Assembly (NCBI GenBank): GCA_910586225.1
Contig: CAJUIL010000025.1
Span: forward strand, 1 to 60,596
Source of the DNA: an uncultured Eubacterium sp.
GTDB lineage: Bacteria > Bacillota > Clostridia > Lachnospirales > Lachnospiraceae
Direction of reading: 5' to 3'
Length of the DNA stretch: 60,596 nt
Shown: positions 43,501-52,371 of the stretch, one piece after another
Position numbering within the stretch: the stretch's first letter is position 1
Layout of the letters: the number at the start of each line of letters is the position of its first letter
The notes under the pieces: generated by a model
The model's database searches: none
What the model was told of the DNA's origin: nothing
The model's input: the letters and a program-made list of their open reading frames with translations, nothing else
Made by a program: the position numbers and the translations under genes

Positions 43501-45651
43501 ATGAGGAAAAGCATGATCAAATTTGGTAAAGGAGTCGTGAAATTCAGAGTACCGATAGTGATTCTCAGCTTCCTGCTGTTGGTTCCGGCTGTGATAGGTT
43601 ATGTAAATACCAGAATCAACTACGATATCCTGTCTTATCTGCCTGGAGATATTGAGACGATGCAGGGCCAGGACATTTTGCTGGAGGAGTTTGGAACAGG
43701 GGCGTTTTCGGTAGCTGTTGTAGAGGGAATGGAGCAGAAGGATGTGGTAGCGCTAAAGAGCGAGATCTGTCAGATCGACCATGTGAAATCCGTCCTCTGG
43801 TATGATTCACTGGCGGATCCTTCGATACCGATAGAACTGCTGCCAGGTGATCTGCAGGAAACCTTTGAAAACAAGGAAAAAAATACTACCTTGATGATCG
43901 TCATGCTAGACACCTCGATGTCAGCAGACGAAACGCTGGACGCGGTGGAGCAGATACGCGGCCTGACCAGCCAGAAGTGCCTGCTGAGCGGTATGTCCGC
44001 CGTTGTGGCAGATATTAAAAAAATATGCAACAGTGAAGCGCTTATGTATGTTGCGATTGCGTCAGGACTGTCAGCTGTCGTACTGTCGCTGACGATGGAT
44101 TCGTTTTTGATCCCGCTGTTCTTTTTGCTGAGCATTGGAATGGCGATTGTTTATAATCTGGGAACTAATTTTATTGCCGGAGAGATTTCATTTATTACAC
44201 AGGCGTTGGCAGCAGTCCTGCAGCTGGCGGTTACGATGGATTATTCTATTTTTCTCTGGCACAGCTACCAGGAGAACCAGAAGCGGTTTCCGGGAGATAA
44301 AAAGCGTGCGATGGCTCATGCGATCTCAAATACGGTTTCATCTGTTGTTGGAAGCTCTATTACAACGGTAGCTGGATTTTTGGCGATGTGTTTTATGACG
44401 TTTACGCTTGGACTGGATTTGGGGATTGTGATGGCGAAGGGTGTTGTATTTGGCGTGTTCGGATGCGTTACGATACTTCCGGCGATGATCCTTATCTTTG
44501 ACCGCGCGATAGAAAAAACAAGGCACCGGGCGATCATTCCGGATCTGGGGCGTATTGGGGATTTTGTAACCAGAAGGTATCTGGTGTTCGCGGCATTGTT
44601 TGTAATTATTTTGGTGCCGGCGCTCTATGGTTATACGCATAACAAGGTATATTACGACCTTGCGGGAACGCTGCCAAAGGAGCTGGAAAGCGTGATGGCG
44701 AATACAAAGCTGGAAGAGGATTTTGAAATGGGCGCAACACACGTCATTATCGCAGACAGCGGGCTGGAGCCGAAAAAAGCGAGGGCTATGCTGAAAGAGC
44801 TTAGAGAGGTAACTGGCATTAAGCTGGTTCTGGGAATGGATTCGGTGCTTGGCCCGGCATTTCCGGAAGAGATGGTGCCGGATGCATATAAAGAAGTACT
44901 GGATAACGGAAAGTATCAGATGATGTTTTTAGCGTCGGAATATAAGACGGCATCCGATCAGGTAAATGCACAATGTGACGAGATCAAAGGGATCATAAAA
45001 AAATATGATACGACGGCGATGCTGATTGGGGAAGCACCTTGTACGCAGGATTTGATCACGATCACGGATAAGGACTTTAAGACAGTCAGTACCGTATCGA
45101 TTGTATTGATTTTTATCATTATCGCCATTGTATTAAAATCCATTTCCCTGCCGGTCATCCTTGTGGCGGTTATCGAGTTTGCAATTTTTATCAATATGGG
45201 CATTCCGGCTTATACGGGAACAGTACTGCCGTTTATCGCATCGATCGTTATTGGGACGATCCAGCTTGGGGCGACGGTGGATTATGCGATATTAATGACA
45301 AATAAATATAAACGTGCCAGATATCAGGGTGCGGGAAAGCAGGAGGCGGTTTCTTCGGCGCTGAACAGCTCGCTGCAGTCCGTATTCGTCAGTGCGTTGA
45401 GCTTTTTCGCGGCGACGTTTGGCGTCGGGCTGTATTCCAGTATTGATATGATCAGCGCGTTATGCGTATTGCTGGCACGCGGGGCGATTATCAGCCTTTT
45501 GGTAGTGGCGTTTATCCTTCCAGCAATGTTTATGATATTTGATAAGGTGATCTGTAAGACGAGTGCAGGCTTTATAGATCCAGAAAAGAAAGTGAAAGAA
45601 AGATCAGTAGCTTATGTAATACAAAATTGTGGAATCAGGAGGCAGCAATGA
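43501..45651 (+). CDS. MMPL/RND-family exporter
   Basis: 716-residue membrane transporter with the two-fold RND plan: N-terminal helix, an extracellular domain, a block of helices (about 180-340), a second helix (about 360), another extracellular domain, and a final helix block (about 520-690). ATMDYSIFLWHSYQE-type segments (LAVTMDYSIFLWHSYQEN) and GATVDYAILMTNKYKRAR carry the conserved Asp-Tyr proton-relay pair. Such proteins export lipids or drugs. The gene overlaps its partner (ATGA) and lies behind tetR. Confidence 0.9.
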   Translation: MRKSMIKFGKGVVKFRVPIVILSFLLLVPAVIGYVNTRINYDILSYLPGDIETMQGQDILLEEFGTGAFSVAVVEGMEQKDVVALKSEICQIDHVKSVLWYDSLADPSIPIELLPGDLQETFENKEKNTTLMIVMLDTSMSADETLDAVEQIRGLTSQKCLLSGMSAVVADIKKICNSEALMYVAIASGLSAVVLSLTMDSFLIPLFFLLSIGMAIVYNLGTNFIAGEISFITQALAAVLQLAVTMDYSIFLWHSYQENQKRFPGDKKRAMAHAISNTVSSVVGSSITTVAGFLAMCFMTFTLGLDLGIVMAKGVVFGVFGCVTILPAMILIFDRAIEKTRHRAIIPDLGRIGDFVTRRYLVFAALFVIILVPALYGYTHNKVYYDLAGTLPKELESVMANTKLEEDFEMGATHVIIADSGLEPKKARAMLKELREVTGIKLVLGMDSVLGPAFPEEMVPDAYKEVLDNGKYQMMFLASEYKTASDQVNAQCDEIKGIIKKYDTTAMLIGEAPCTQDLITITDKDFKTVSTVSIVLIFIIIAIVLKSISLPVILVAVIEFAIFINMGIPAYTGTVLPFIASIVIGTIQLGATVDYAILMTNKYKRARYQGAGKQEAVSSALNSSLQSVFVSALSFFAATFGVGLYSSIDMISALCVLLARGAIISLLVVAFILPAMFMIFDKVICKTSAGFIDPEKKVKERSVAYVIQNCGIRRQQ

Positions 45652-47906
45652 AATTAAAAGAGTTAAAAGAACGATATAAAAATAGATTTTCGATGCGTAT
45701 GATCGCAGGTGTTTTATGTGTAGCCCTTGCAGGCGGGAGCTTTGGCGTATATCGGCTGCAGGAGGATCAACTGACTGCCGCAGGCAGGTATTTTACGGAA
45801 GAGGAACGGGCAGCGGCAAAGAAGGGTGCGGATACGAAGCAAAAGGCCGGAAAACAAAAGGCGGATCAAGCGGTGAAGGAAACCCTGACAGAACAGCTTA
45901 CCGCTATGCTTGCATCTGAAGGGACACAAAGCTTGGATGCGAAGGAGGAAACGGTTTATCTTATTACAGACGCAAATGGAGCCGTAAGGCAGACGATCGT
46001 GAGCAGCTGGCTGAAAAACGGCTCTGCGGAAGCTGTGATCGAAGATGCTACTGAGCTGACCGAGATCGAAAATGTGAAAGGCGACGAGACATTTGCTCAG
46101 AACGGGCAAAAGCTCACATGGCAGGCCAACGGACAGGACATTTTTTACCGCGGCACAACGCAGAAGGAGCCGCCGCTTTCCGAAAAGCTGACATATTATC
46201 TGGACGGTCAGGAAATTTCGCCTCAAGATCTAGCCGGGAAGAGCGGGAAAGTGACCATCCGCTTTGACTATACGAACAGCGCGAAAACGACGGTGGACAT
46301 CAATGGTAAAACGGCAGAAATTTATGTACCGTTTACCGTAGTATCTGGTATGGTTTTAGATGAAAGCTTCCGAAATGTACGGGTGAATAACGGAAGAGTG
46401 CTTTCTGATGGGAATCGACTTGTTGCGGTAGGAATCGCAATGCCGGGATTAAAGGAAAGCCTGGATGTGGATGAGAAGGATTTTGACGAGGATTTTGAAT
46501 TTCCGGATCATGTAGAGGTGACTGCGGATGTGGAAAACTTTTCACTGGAAATGACGGCGACCGTTGCAGTAGCAGGGCTGATGTCTAACGGTGGATTTTC
46601 GGACCGTCTGGATTTCAGCGAATTGGAGGACACACTTGATGAAATGTCTGATGCAATGGGGCAGCTGAAAAACGGCGGCGGAGACTTGGCAGATGGACTG
46701 GATACACTGCAGGAGAGTATGGGTGGTTTTTCAGATGGGGTAGGTACGCTGGCAAACGGAATGAACGCTTATACGGATGGAGTATCAAAGCTGGCAGACG
46801 GCATCCATAGCTTAGATAAAAGTTCCGGGACACTGGAATCCGGTGTAAACGTGCTAAAGGACAGCGCAAAAACGATCAGCGACGGTGTACAAAAGCTCGA
46901 CCAGACGCTGCGGGCGGAAATGACAGAAAAGGAACAGGCTGCGATAAAAAAAGAAGTGGATCAGACGGTTGCGGCACAATTTGAAAAAGGAACAGCGTCC
47001 TACAATCGGATTTATCAGGAGGCGGTTCAGAACTTTGAGCATACGATGACAAATGACAAAGCTGTACAGACCGTACAGACGGGTATTCAGGCGGGGCTAA
47101 ATGCACAAGGCCTGACTTCGGACGGGGTTGTTGCCGCGCTTGCGCAGTACTATGCGGCAAATGGGTTTACAGATGCGTCTGGGCAGTCTTATTCCGCTGA
47201 AGCGTGCCAAGCGACCGTACCAGGGACAGAAACGACTTACGCGGCCTATTTTGCAAACGCAGTCTTAAACGGAGGATTATCGTCCGCGTTAGCAAGCGGG
47301 ATTACGGGCGGCATTGCCAGCCAAGGCGCGGCATCGGTTGGCGAAGCGGTCGTAGGCGCGTGTGAGACGGCGGCAAAGCAAGCAGGTGAAATGGCTGCAG
47401 TATCCGGTGCGCAGTCCGCGAAGCAGCAGATCGCGGCAGCGATAGGAGCTAAGGATGAAAAAAGCGGTCATAGTCTGGTGAGCGGAACAAAAGCGCTGAG
47501 TGACGGGGCACAGAGGTTGGCGCAGGGCATTCCAGCGTTAAAGGATGGTGTTGGACAGCTTGTATCTGGTGCAGATGCGCTGACCGGGAACCATGCGGCG
47601 TTAAAGGAAGGAGTGGCAAAGCTTTCCGATGGTGCAGGACGCATCAGCGATGGTGTTGGAAAGCTGGATAACGGCGCACACGAGCTGAGCGATGGACTGG
47701 AGGAATTTGATAAAAAGGCAGTAAAAAAGATGGTGGACGCTTATCACGGGGATGTGAAGGAGCTGACGCTGCGGATCCAGGAGATCGCGAAGGCGGGAGA
47801 GGATTACCGGACATTTAGTGGAGCGCCGGAGAATATGGAGGCGACGACAAAGTTTATTTTCAGGACGGATAGTATTAAAGAAAAGGGAGAAGAGGATCAT
47901 AAGTAA
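45648..47906 (+). CDS. YhgE/Pip-like extracellular repeat protein, exporter partner
   Basis: 752 residues: a basic cytoplasmic start, one transmembrane helix (about 24-40), then a long extracellular part. Two sets of heptad-type L-x-x-G repeats are evident, about 335-420 (LADGLDTLQESMGGFSDGVG) and about 620-695 (LSDGAQRLAQGIPALKDGVG, KLSDGAGRISDGVGKL), as in YhgE/Pip and related proteins. No second membrane block is seen, unlike full YhgE. It overlaps the MMPL gene, so it probably works as its periplasm-side or wall-spanning partner. Start follows CAGGAGG. Confidence 0.78.
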   Translation: MKLKELKERYKNRFSMRMIAGVLCVALAGGSFGVYRLQEDQLTAAGRYFTEEERAAAKKGADTKQKAGKQKADQAVKETLTEQLTAMLASEGTQSLDAKEETVYLITDANGAVRQTIVSSWLKNGSAEAVIEDATELTEIENVKGDETFAQNGQKLTWQANGQDIFYRGTTQKEPPLSEKLTYYLDGQEISPQDLAGKSGKVTIRFDYTNSAKTTVDINGKTAEIYVPFTVVSGMVLDESFRNVRVNNGRVLSDGNRLVAVGIAMPGLKESLDVDEKDFDEDFEFPDHVEVTADVENFSLEMTATVAVAGLMSNGGFSDRLDFSELEDTLDEMSDAMGQLKNGGGDLADGLDTLQESMGGFSDGVGTLANGMNAYTDGVSKLADGIHSLDKSSGTLESGVNVLKDSAKTISDGVQKLDQTLRAEMTEKEQAAIKKEVDQTVAAQFEKGTASYNRIYQEAVQNFEHTMTNDKAVQTVQTGIQAGLNAQGLTSDGVVAALAQYYAANGFTDASGQSYSAEACQATVPGTETTYAAYFANAVLNGGLSSALASGITGGIASQGAASVGEAVVGACETAAKQAGEMAAVSGAQSAKQQIAAAIGAKDEKSGHSLVSGTKALSDGAQRLAQGIPALKDGVGQLVSGADALTGNHAALKEGVAKLSDGAGRISDGVGKLDNGAHELSDGLEEFDKKAVKKMVDAYHGDVKELTLRIQEIAKAGEDYRTFSGAPENMEATTKFIFRTDSIKEKGEEDHK

Positions 47907-47911
47907 TTGAC

Positions 47912-47965
47912 AATAGACTGTATGGAAATATCTTCAAAAGACAGAAGATTTCCATACAGTCTATT
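47912..47965. other. Very long hairpin after the YhgE-like gene
   Basis: AATAGACTGTATGGAAAT (47912-47929) and CTTC (47932-47935) pair with GAAGATTTCCATACAGTCTA-TT (47944-47965): 22 pairs, one two-base bulge, 8-base loop. It begins 6 bases after the stop codon. A flanking T-run is missing on the + strand, so it is an atypical terminator or a processing site. Confidence 0.75.
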
Positions 47966-48080
47966 AGATTTAAAAAAATTTCAGCAATACATACAAAAAA
48001 TCCACCTCATTTTCGTATATAATGAATATCAGTATTATAGAAATTCTAAAACAGCCGATACATACAAAGGAGGAAAACCC

Positions 48081-48713
48081 ATGACAAAACGCACAGCTAA
48101 GATTCTGGAGCGCCTTGACCAGACTTACGGTACGGATACGCTTTGCTATCTGAACCATGATAATGCCTGGCAGCTATTGATCGCCGTTATTTTAAGCGCC
48201 CAGTGTACGGACGCCAGGGTGAATATTGTGACGGCAGACCTTTTTCAAAAATACGATACGCTGGAAAAATTTGCCGGTGCGGATATTACGGAGCTGGAAC
48301 AGGATATACATTCGATTGGGTTTTATCATAGCAAGGCGAAGAATATCATTTCCTGCTGCAGGGATCTGGTGACAAAATTTGGCGGAGAGGTGCCGTCGTC
48401 GATCGAGGATCTGACCAGCCTGGCAGGAGTCGGGAGAAAGACGGCGAATGTTATACGCGGGAATATCTATCACGAGCCGAGTATTGTTGTGGATACGCAC
48501 GTAAAACGTATTTCCAACCGCCTTGGATTTACAAAGGAGTCGGATCCGTATAAAATAGAACAGGATTTGATGAAGGTCCTGCCAAAGGACCATTGGATAT
48601 TATATAATATGCAGATCATTACGTTTGGCCGCAGCATTTGTATGGCAAGAAGCCCGAAATGCAGCGAGTGTTTTCTGCAGGATATGTGTAAGGCAGGGGA
48701 TAAGAAGCTTTGA
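48081..48713 (+). CDS. nth: Endonuclease III
   Basis: 210-residue bifunctional DNA glycosylase/AP lyase for oxidised pyrimidines. Helix-hairpin-helix with catalytic Lys (LAGVGRKTANVI), catalytic Asp in VVDTHVKRIS, and the C-terminal Fe-S cluster Cys pattern C-x6-C-x2-C-x5-C in ICMARSPKCSECFLQDMC. The start follows AAAGGAGG; the open frame reaching 47907 passes through the hairpin and is not used. The exonuclease gene begins 2 bases after its stop. Confidence 0.95.
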   Translation: MTKRTAKILERLDQTYGTDTLCYLNHDNAWQLLIAVILSAQCTDARVNIVTADLFQKYDTLEKFAGADITELEQDIHSIGFYHSKAKNIISCCRDLVTKFGGEVPSSIEDLTSLAGVGRKTANVIRGNIYHEPSIVVDTHVKRISNRLGFTKESDPYKIEQDLMKVLPKDHWILYNMQIITFGRSICMARSPKCSECFLQDMCKAGDKKL

Positions 48714-48715
48714 TC

Positions 48716-49462
48716 ATGGAAAATTATGTGGCGGTGGATTTGGAAATGACCGGATTGAACGCCAGACGGGACAGCATTCTGGAAATCGGTGCTGTCCGTG
48801 TAGAGCATAAAAAGGTGCAGGCCAAGTATCAGGCGATGATTTGTCCGCATTTGGAACTGGCAGAGGAAGTGGTGCAGCTGACCGGGATTACGAATGAGAT
48901 GGCGCGCCAAGGGCGTGAGCTGGATGAGGTATTTCCTGAAATTATGGAATTTTGCGGCGATCTTGTGCTGCTTGGACACAATGTCATTTTTGATTATGGG
49001 TTTTTAAAGCAGGCTGCGATGAACCGGAATGTAGCGTTTGAGCGGGAGGGGCTGGATACGCTGAAGCTGGCGAGAAAACTCCTGCCGCCGGAAGAAAAAA
49101 AGACGCTGCAGCTGTTATGTGATCGTTTTCATATCCAGCGGGCGCGCAGTCACCGGGCGTTGGACGACGCAATGGCTGCAAGGGAGTTGTATGAGGCTTT
49201 CGAGGCGGCGTATGAAAAAGAGCAGCCAGAGTTATTTGCTCCGGCGCCGCTTGTGTTTCGAACAAAAAAGCAGTCCCCGGCGACAAGCAGGCAGAAAAAC
49301 CATTTGCAGCAGCTGGCGGATTATCATCATCTGACGCTTCAGGTGCCATGGGAAACGCTTACCAAAAATGAAGCCTCCCGGCAGATTGACCGGATCATCG
49401 CGCAGTATGGAAGGATGCCAAAGCAGCAGGTGCAGGCGTCTGTGTCAGGACAGTCGCTCTGA
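48716..49462 (+). CDS. DEDDh 3'-5' exonuclease (DnaQ-like)
   Basis: 248 residues with the epsilon-type exonuclease fold in the first 175: VAVDLEMTGLN (D-x-E), LLGHNVIFDYGFL, and SHRALDDAMAA (H and D). The remaining 75 residues are a helical tail (KQSPATSRQKNHLQQLADYH). It may act as a proofreading or repair exonuclease; pairing with nth suggests repair. The ATG at 48716 is preferred over TTG 48710 although the ribosome site is weak, and translation may be coupled to nth. Confidence 0.88.
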   Translation: MENYVAVDLEMTGLNARRDSILEIGAVRVEHKKVQAKYQAMICPHLELAEEVVQLTGITNEMARQGRELDEVFPEIMEFCGDLVLLGHNVIFDYGFLKQAAMNRNVAFEREGLDTLKLARKLLPPEEKKTLQLLCDRFHIQRARSHRALDDAMAARELYEAFEAAYEKEQPELFAPAPLVFRTKKQSPATSRQKNHLQQLADYHHLTLQVPWETLTKNEASRQIDRIIAQYGRMPKQQVQASVSGQSL

Positions 49463-49501
49463 CCTGTGTGTGGCTGGTATTTTTGCGTGATATACTTGTT
49501 T

Positions 49502-50098
49502 TTAAAGCTGATTTAGGATGGAATTTTTTAGCAGCATTTCGCTGTCTTGTACCGTTTGGATCAGCGTGTTTAATTTGCTGGATTCACCGTGCTCCTTGTA
49601 CAGGGCGCCGAGCAGCGTATAGTTTTTACTGACATCGGTTTTACACGAGACGCCAAATTCCAGTACGGTAACGGCGTCCTGCCAGTGGCCCAGATCTGCC
49701 AGCTGTTCGCCATAGTCCGCAAGCGTACGGGCCAGCGTTGTGAAATTAGCGTCGCAGTCCGATAAAATATTCAGATTGGCTGCGCCATACATAAGTTTTA
49801 AATCGGTGTTGGAGATCCCGGAAAGATTCAGTATCTTGCGGCCTGACAGCGTTTGCAGCGTCTGCTCCAGCGATGGGAGCGGGGCGTCTGCATAACGGCC
49901 AAGCGGAAAAGTATCCAGCGGGATCTGGATATAGTCCAGACCGCTGATGTCTTGTTTACGTGTCCGGTTTGCACGCTGCTCTTTTTCCCAGAAGGAATCC
50001 TCCTGGTCCTTCATGGAACGCTGCGAGCGGTTGCGCAGCATGGAGAAAACAGACAGCAGGATCAAGATAAATGGCAGTAACAGTAATGGCATGATCAT
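49502..50098 (-). CDS. Membrane-anchored hypothetical protein
   Basis: 198 residues: one N-terminal transmembrane helix (MIMPLLLLPFILILLSVF), a charged linker, then a soluble domain whose second half (LADYGEQLADLGHWQDAVTV, NYTLLGALYKEHGESSKLNT) looks like TPR-type helical repeats. Family not recognised. The start at 50098 follows AAAGGA on the minus strand. It converges with the exonuclease gene and is divergent from a small membrane protein gene. Confidence 0.7.
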   Translation of the reverse strand: MIMPLLLLPFILILLSVFSMLRNRSQRSMKDQEDSFWEKEQRANRTRKQDISGLDYIQIPLDTFPLGRYADAPLPSLEQTLQTLSGRKILNLSGISNTDLKLMYGAANLNILSDCDANFTTLARTLADYGEQLADLGHWQDAVTVLEFGVSCKTDVSKNYTLLGALYKEHGESSKLNTLIQTVQDSEMLLKNSILNQL

Positions 50099-50245
50099 CG
50101 CATCCTTTCTTTAAATTACAGATTTCATTGTTAATTATGAATTTCATTGCCAGAAGAAACTGGCAGCTGAAAATAACATAAATAATCACAAACTATCAAC
50201 AATATATTTATAACAGACTAGCTTATGTCTGGGAAAGAGGGTCGT

Positions 50246-50380
50246 ATGTCAAAATCTAAAAAAACCAAAACCAAAACAACGATTTACACATCTAAAAAGA
50301 AGCGGACAGCGGCAGCGGTCGTTTGTATACTTCTGGCGTTTGCCATGGTGCTGCCGCTTTTGGTGGCTGCGCTTGGCTGA
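50246..50380 (+). CDS. 44-residue basic membrane protein
   Basis: Short open frame with ATG preceded by AGAGGG. A very basic Lys/Thr-rich start (MSKSKKTKTKTT, then SKKKRTAAA) leads into one hydrophobic helix (VVCILLAFAMVLPLLVAALG). The plan recalls tiny single-span proteins such as Prli42, but the match is only in layout. It ends about 200 bases before the VanW gene. Confidence 0.55.
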   Translation: MSKSKKTKTKTTIYTSKKKRTAAAVVCILLAFAMVLPLLVAALG

Positions 50381-50454
50381 CCGGCAAAAGCGGATATCGT
50401 GTATAATATACAGAAAACGGGCGCTGATGTCAAATATATTCGTGACAATTCCGC

Positions 50455-50484
50455 TTGAAAAGTACGGCTTGTATGCGATAAAAT
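50455..50484 (+). promoter_or_regulatory. Sigma-A promoter for the vanW unit
   Basis: TTGAAA (50455-50460), 18-base spacer, TAAAAT (50479-50484), giving a leader of about 95 bases. Confidence 0.6.
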
Positions 50485-50489
50485 GTTAA

Positions 50490-50544
50490 CCTGCAAGTAA
50501 AATTGCAGCAGTTGTGCGGCAGGCAGGTTTGTCCAAGCTGCCGC
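50490..50544 (+). other. Two hairpins in the vanW leader
   Basis: CTGCAA/TTGCAG (about 50491-50508) and GCGGCAG (50516-50522) with CTGCCGC (50538-50544). The second ends six bases before GGGAGG-like sequence. They may shape translation; no known riboswitch is recognised. Confidence 0.4.
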
Positions 50545-50583
50545 GGGAGGATCAGTAAGAAAATTACAGTAAGAAAGGAACGG

Positions 50584-52371
50584 ATGGAAGTGAGATTGAA
50601 ACATAATATGCTGATAAAAAGATGCGTGATCACATCACTTGCCGCAGTCGGACTTTTGACAGCTGGATTTGCTGTCAGTCAGGCATACGCGGAGGCAAAG
50701 CAGGGTGATAAGATTCTAGATAATATTTACATTGGTGAAGTCGCCGTCGGCGGTATGACCGAGGAAGAAGCCAGACAGGCTGTCGGAGCTTATGTAGACG
50801 AGATACAGAATACAAAATTTACACTGACGGTGAATGATAAGAGCATGACTGCGACGGCAGGCCAGCTTGGCGTGGACTGGGAAAACACCGGGGTTGTGGA
50901 AGAAGCGGCTATGATCGGCAAAAGCGGCAGCCTGATCTCCCGTTATAAAGATAAAAAGGATCTGGAGCATGAGCCGAAAAAGCTGGAGGTTTCTTTTGGG
51001 ACTGACAAGGCCAAGATTAAAAAATATCTGAAAGCAAATGCAGATAAGGTCGATCAGGAAGCCGTAGACGGCGGTCTGGTACGTGAAAACGGCGGCTTTA
51101 CGATTACCGGAGGCGATGAGGGGATCGCGGTCAATGCAGAGGAATCCGCAAAGACGATCGCCGCTTATATTGAAAATGAATGGGATACAAAAGAAGCCAG
51201 CATTGCGCTGAATGCGGACGTCGTGCAGCCGCGCGGTTCAAAAGAGCAGCTTGCAAAGGTGAAAGATGTGCTCGGTACTTTTTCGACGAATTACAGCAGC
51301 TCCAGCGCTGGACGCGCAATGAATGTATCCAATGGCTGCAGCAGGATCAATGGAGCGCTGCTTTATCCAGGGGATGAATTTTCGGTTTATGAGGCAGTCA
51401 GTCCTTTTGACGCGGAGAACGGCTATGCGCTGGCAGGATCGTATGAAAACGGGACGGTCGTAGAGACATACGGCGGCGGGATCTGCCAGGTGTCCACGAC
51501 GTTATATAACGCGGTAATCCGCGCAGAGCTTGCGGTTACCGAACGATATGCGCATTCCATGATCGTAAACTATGTAAAGCCTTCGATGGATGCTGCGATC
51601 GCGGGAACTGTAAAAGACTTAAAATTTAAGAATAATACGGATGCGCCGGTCTATATTGAAGGTGTGACCGGAGGCGGTATCATTACATTTACGATTTATG
51701 GCGAGGAAAAACGCAGCGCAGACCGCGAAGTGATCTTTGAAAGCGAGATTGTAAGCGAGAATAATCCTCCAACGCAGATCCAGGGCTCTGCAAGCTACAA
51801 CGTAGGCTACGTGTCAGTGCAGCAGTCTGCTCATGTCGGCAAGGTGGCGAGACTTTGGAAGGTTGTAAAAGAAAACGGCGAGGAAAAGAGCCGTGAAGAA
51901 TTTAACAACAGTAATTATCGTGCGTCGCCGAAGATCATTATTGTAGGGACGAATACGACAAGCGACGAGGCGAGGGCGTACATTCAAAATGCGATCGCTT
52001 CCCAAAATGAGGGTGCGATCTATGCGGCCGCACAGACAGCGGCAACAATAGCAGCACAGCCGCCGCAGCCAGAAGAAGATCCAGAGGAAGATCCGAACGC
52101 AGAAAATCCGGATGCACAGGAGCCGGATAAAAAACCGGATAAGAACACGGACAAAAAGCCAGATAAGGATTCCTCCAAAAAGGATGATAAGAAAGAAGAA
52201 CCGAAAAAGGACAGCGAGCAGAAGGACGATAAGAAAAAAGACGAGGAGCCTGCCAAGCAGCAGGAGGACGCTTCAAAGGCTTCTGTGAGCAATAAGCAGG
52301 ATTCCTCCGAGGCGTCGGTTAACAGCAAGCAGGCGTCAAAAGATGGAAATCCGGAAGGCTTGGAACGATGA
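50584..52371 (+). CDS. VanW-family cell-wall protein
   Basis: 595-residue secreted or anchored protein. Signal/anchor helix (about 9-30), two YoaR-type peptidoglycan-binding segments (about 35-230), then the VanW domain (SRINGALLYPGDEFSVYEAV, ETYGGGICQVSTTLYNAVIR). The C-terminal 110 residues are a low-complexity tail of Pro, Glu, Asp, Lys and Ser, likely wall-spanning. VanW proteins are linked to vancomycin clusters by name only; their function is unknown. The start follows AAAGGAACGG. It overlaps the AIR-synthase-like gene by 4 bases. Confidence 0.88.
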   Translation: MEVRLKHNMLIKRCVITSLAAVGLLTAGFAVSQAYAEAKQGDKILDNIYIGEVAVGGMTEEEARQAVGAYVDEIQNTKFTLTVNDKSMTATAGQLGVDWENTGVVEEAAMIGKSGSLISRYKDKKDLEHEPKKLEVSFGTDKAKIKKYLKANADKVDQEAVDGGLVRENGGFTITGGDEGIAVNAEESAKTIAAYIENEWDTKEASIALNADVVQPRGSKEQLAKVKDVLGTFSTNYSSSSAGRAMNVSNGCSRINGALLYPGDEFSVYEAVSPFDAENGYALAGSYENGTVVETYGGGICQVSTTLYNAVIRAELAVTERYAHSMIVNYVKPSMDAAIAGTVKDLKFKNNTDAPVYIEGVTGGGIITFTIYGEEKRSADREVIFESEIVSENNPPTQIQGSASYNVGYVSVQQSAHVGKVARLWKVVKENGEEKSREEFNNSNYRASPKIIIVGTNTTSDEARAYIQNAIASQNEGAIYAAAQTAATIAAQPPQPEEDPEEDPNAENPDAQEPDKKPDKNTDKKPDKDSSKKDDKKEEPKKDSEQKDDKKKDEEPAKQQEDASKASVSNKQDSSEASVNSKQASKDGNPEGLER

